A DNA stretch of 64,000 nucleotides. Source: an uncultured Lachnospiraceae bacterium. GTDB taxonomy: Bacteria > Bacillota > Clostridia > Lachnospirales > Lachnospiraceae. A program made the position numbers and the translations under genes. Shown here in pieces: positions 62,649-64,000 of this stretch (positions are counted from its first letter, which is position 1; every line of letters starts with the position of its first letter). The notes under the pieces were generated by a model that worked only from the letters and a program-made list of their open reading frames with translations, made no database searches and was not told where the DNA came from. The stretch covers positions 4,768 through 68,767 of the forward strand of contig CAJTPS010000020.1 of the NCBI GenBank assembly GCA_910578555.1, given 5' to 3'.

Positions 62649-63746
62649 ATGAAACTAGGCATCGTAGGGCTCCCCAACGTGGGAAAGAGCACCCTTTTTA
62701 ATTCACTGACTAAGGCGGGCGCGGAGTCTGCAAACTATCCGTTCTGTACGATCGATCCGAATATCGGTATCGTGTCAGTGCCGGATGAGAGATTAAAGCT
62801 TCTGGGCGATATGTATCATTCTAAAAAGGTGACGCCGGCTACGATAGAATTTGTAGATATCGCCGGTTTGGTAAAAGGCGCGTCCAAAGGAGAAGGATTG
62901 GGGAACCAGTTCTTAAGCAATATCCGTGAGGTGGATGCCGTTGTGCATGTGGTGAGATGTTTTGAAGACAGCAATATTGTGCATGTGGACGGGTCTATTG
63001 ATCCGCTGAGGGATATCGAGACTATTAATCTGGAATTGATATTCTCAGATATTGAGATTTTGGACAGAAGGATTGCCAAGACTGCCAAGATTGCCAAGAT
63101 GGATAAGACGGCAGCGAAAGAATATGCTCTTCTGGAACGGATCAAGGCGCATCTGGAGGAGGGCAAACTTGCCAAAGTGTTTGAACCGGAAGACGAGGAC
63201 GAGGCGGCACTTCTGGCATCTTATAATCTTCTGACCTGCAAGCCGGTGATTTTTGCGGCGAACGTGGCTGAGGATGATCTGGCGGATGACGGCGCTTCCA
63301 ACGAAGGTGTCGCTAAAGTGAAAGCGTTCGCGGAAAACAATGGCAGTGAAGTATTCGTGATCTGCGCGCAGATCGAGCAGGAGATCGCGGAACTGGACGA
63401 GGAAGAGACGGCGATGTTCTTAGAGGATCTGGGATTGTCCGAGTCCGGACTGCAGAAGCTGATCAAGGCAAGCTACCGTATTCTGGGATTGATGAGTTTC
63501 CTTACGGCAGGGGAGGACGAGACCAGGGCATGGACGATCAAGATCGGTACGAAAGCGCCGCAGGCGGCCGGTAAGATACATACCGATTTCGAGAGAGGCT
63601 TTATTAAGGCGGAAGTGGTCAATTATAAAAATCTGCTGGAACAGGGGTCACTCGCGGCAGCCAGAGAAAAAGGCCTGGTTGGTATGGAAGGTAAAGAATA
63701 TGTCGTGCAGGACGGCGATGTGATCCTGTTCCGGTTTAACGTGTGA
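62649..63746 (+). CDS. ychF: Ribosome-associated ATPase YchF
   Basis: A 365-residue Obg-family P-loop ATPase implicated in translation and stress response. G1 is GLPNVGKSTLFNSLTKAGAE, the G3 region is EFVDIAGLVKGASKGEGLGN, and a C-terminal TGS domain ends in the family motif VQDGDVILFRFNV. The ribosome binding site AAAGGAG precedes ATG 62649. It is transcribed alone. Confidence 0.96.
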   Translation: MKLGIVGLPNVGKSTLFNSLTKAGAESANYPFCTIDPNIGIVSVPDERLKLLGDMYHSKKVTPATIEFVDIAGLVKGASKGEGLGNQFLSNIREVDAVVHVVRCFEDSNIVHVDGSIDPLRDIETINLELIFSDIEILDRRIAKTAKIAKMDKTAAKEYALLERIKAHLEEGKLAKVFEPEDEDEAALLASYNLLTCKPVIFAANVAEDDLADDGASNEGVAKVKAFAENNGSEVFVICAQIEQEIAELDEEETAMFLEDLGLSESGLQKLIKASYRILGLMSFLTAGEDETRAWTIKIGTKAPQAAGKIHTDFERGFIKAEVVNYKNLLEQGSLAAAREKGLVGMEGKEYVVQDGDVILFRFNV

Positions 63747-63763
63747 CAGCAATGAGCAGCTGC

Positions 63764-64000
63764 GCCTGCGGACAAGTCATATGCGTGACCGCTTGCGGGC
63801 AAAGCAAATGACTTGTCCGCAGGCATAGGGCGAAAGCTCGACATGAAATAGACTGCGCAAGCAGTCTATGAATGCAGCTGCGGATAATAGAGGCACATGC
63901 GGGCAAAGCAAATGACTTGTCCGCAGGCATAGGGCGAAAGCCCGACATGAAATAGACTGCGCAAGCAGTCTATGAATGCAGCTGCGGATAATAGAGGCAC
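63764..64000 (+). repeat. Element E: hairpin plus 104-bp tandem repeat running off the edge
   Basis: A perfect 17-bp inverted repeat (GCCTGCGGACAAGTCAT at 63764-63780, its complement at 63808-63824) follows ychF. A 104-bp unit spans 63794-63897 and repeats from 63898 to the window end (103 bp seen) with one difference. Each unit contains ATAGACTGC-GCAA-GCAGTCTAT and GGGC-GAAA-GC(T/C)C, hairpins capped with GNRA tetraloops. No gene is visible. Confidence 0.8.

Noticed and set aside
63794..64000. Possible CRISPR array at the right edge
   Set aside because: The units are 104 bp and nearly identical over their whole length, with no short repeat and variable spacer pattern and no cas genes nearby.

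Overview
The window reads as a chromosome segment of a Gram-positive anaerobe of the Clostridia, most likely a Lachnospiraceae member of moderate GC content. The support is the SCIFF ranthipeptide pair (scfA-scfB) next to a fused secDF, HemZ-type coproporphyrinogen dehydrogenase, a DAP-type MurE, a PASTA-domain Ser/Thr kinase with its phosphatase, Firmicutes-style AGGAGG ribosome binding sites, lipoproteins and no outer-membrane genes. The genus cannot be fixed from the sequence alone. I saw no rRNA, tRNA, CRISPR array, prophage or intact insertion sequence.

Layout. 1-4.1 kb: a YgjP-type metallohydrolase, a membrane-anchored TPR protein and gpmI. 4.2-13 kb: one long transporter operon behind a near-consensus promoter, with a YtrA-type GntR regulator, an ABC-2 pair, a MacB-type ATPase and permease with a CARDB-like extracellular protein between them, then a lipoprotein. 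13.2-19.1 kb: a frameshifted HTH-methyltransferase, enolase, a DUF5058-type membrane pair and an M20 peptidase. 19.2-22.3 kb: a decayed hipBA-like toxin-antitoxin locus beside a divergent MerR/MATE pair. 22.4-29 kb: a membrane-bound GDPD, hemZ, a lipoprotein and a GH16 lipoprotein. 29-33.9 kb: an Asp/Glu racemase, a NifX-like protein, hisS, aspS and a small ORF. 34-41.3 kb: an EamA transporter, an acyltransferase, SseB, a hybrid histidine kinase, a phosphoglycolate-phosphatase-like HAD enzyme and a convergent CNNM/CorC protein. 41.7-48.1 kb: a small membrane protein, scfA, scfB, secDF and recJ. 48.5-61.1 kb: the housekeeping run murE-priA-def-fmt-yugP-rsmB-rlmN-stp-prkC-rsgA. 61.1-63.7 kb: an AT-rich ankyrin-like gene with a small acidic peptide gene, then ychF.

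The least explained content is a set of intergenic elements. Two copies of an inverted-repeat element each end in a Shine-Dalgarno sequence exactly 6 nt before a start codon (619-700 and 53859-53961). Two copies of a second element carry a terminator-like hairpin (15645-15723 and 19227-19306). There is a MITE-like element (17282-17442), a multi-hairpin element with 17-nt inverted arms (41522-41663) plus a half copy in front of hisS, and a 104-bp tandem repeat with GNRA-capped hairpins at the right edge. Together these suggest a genome shaped by short non-coding mobile or regulatory repeats.

The clearest specialised metabolite or peptide system is the SCIFF ranthipeptide: precursor, radical SAM thioether-forming maturase and, translationally coupled, SecDF. 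The family is known, but its biological role is still unclear.
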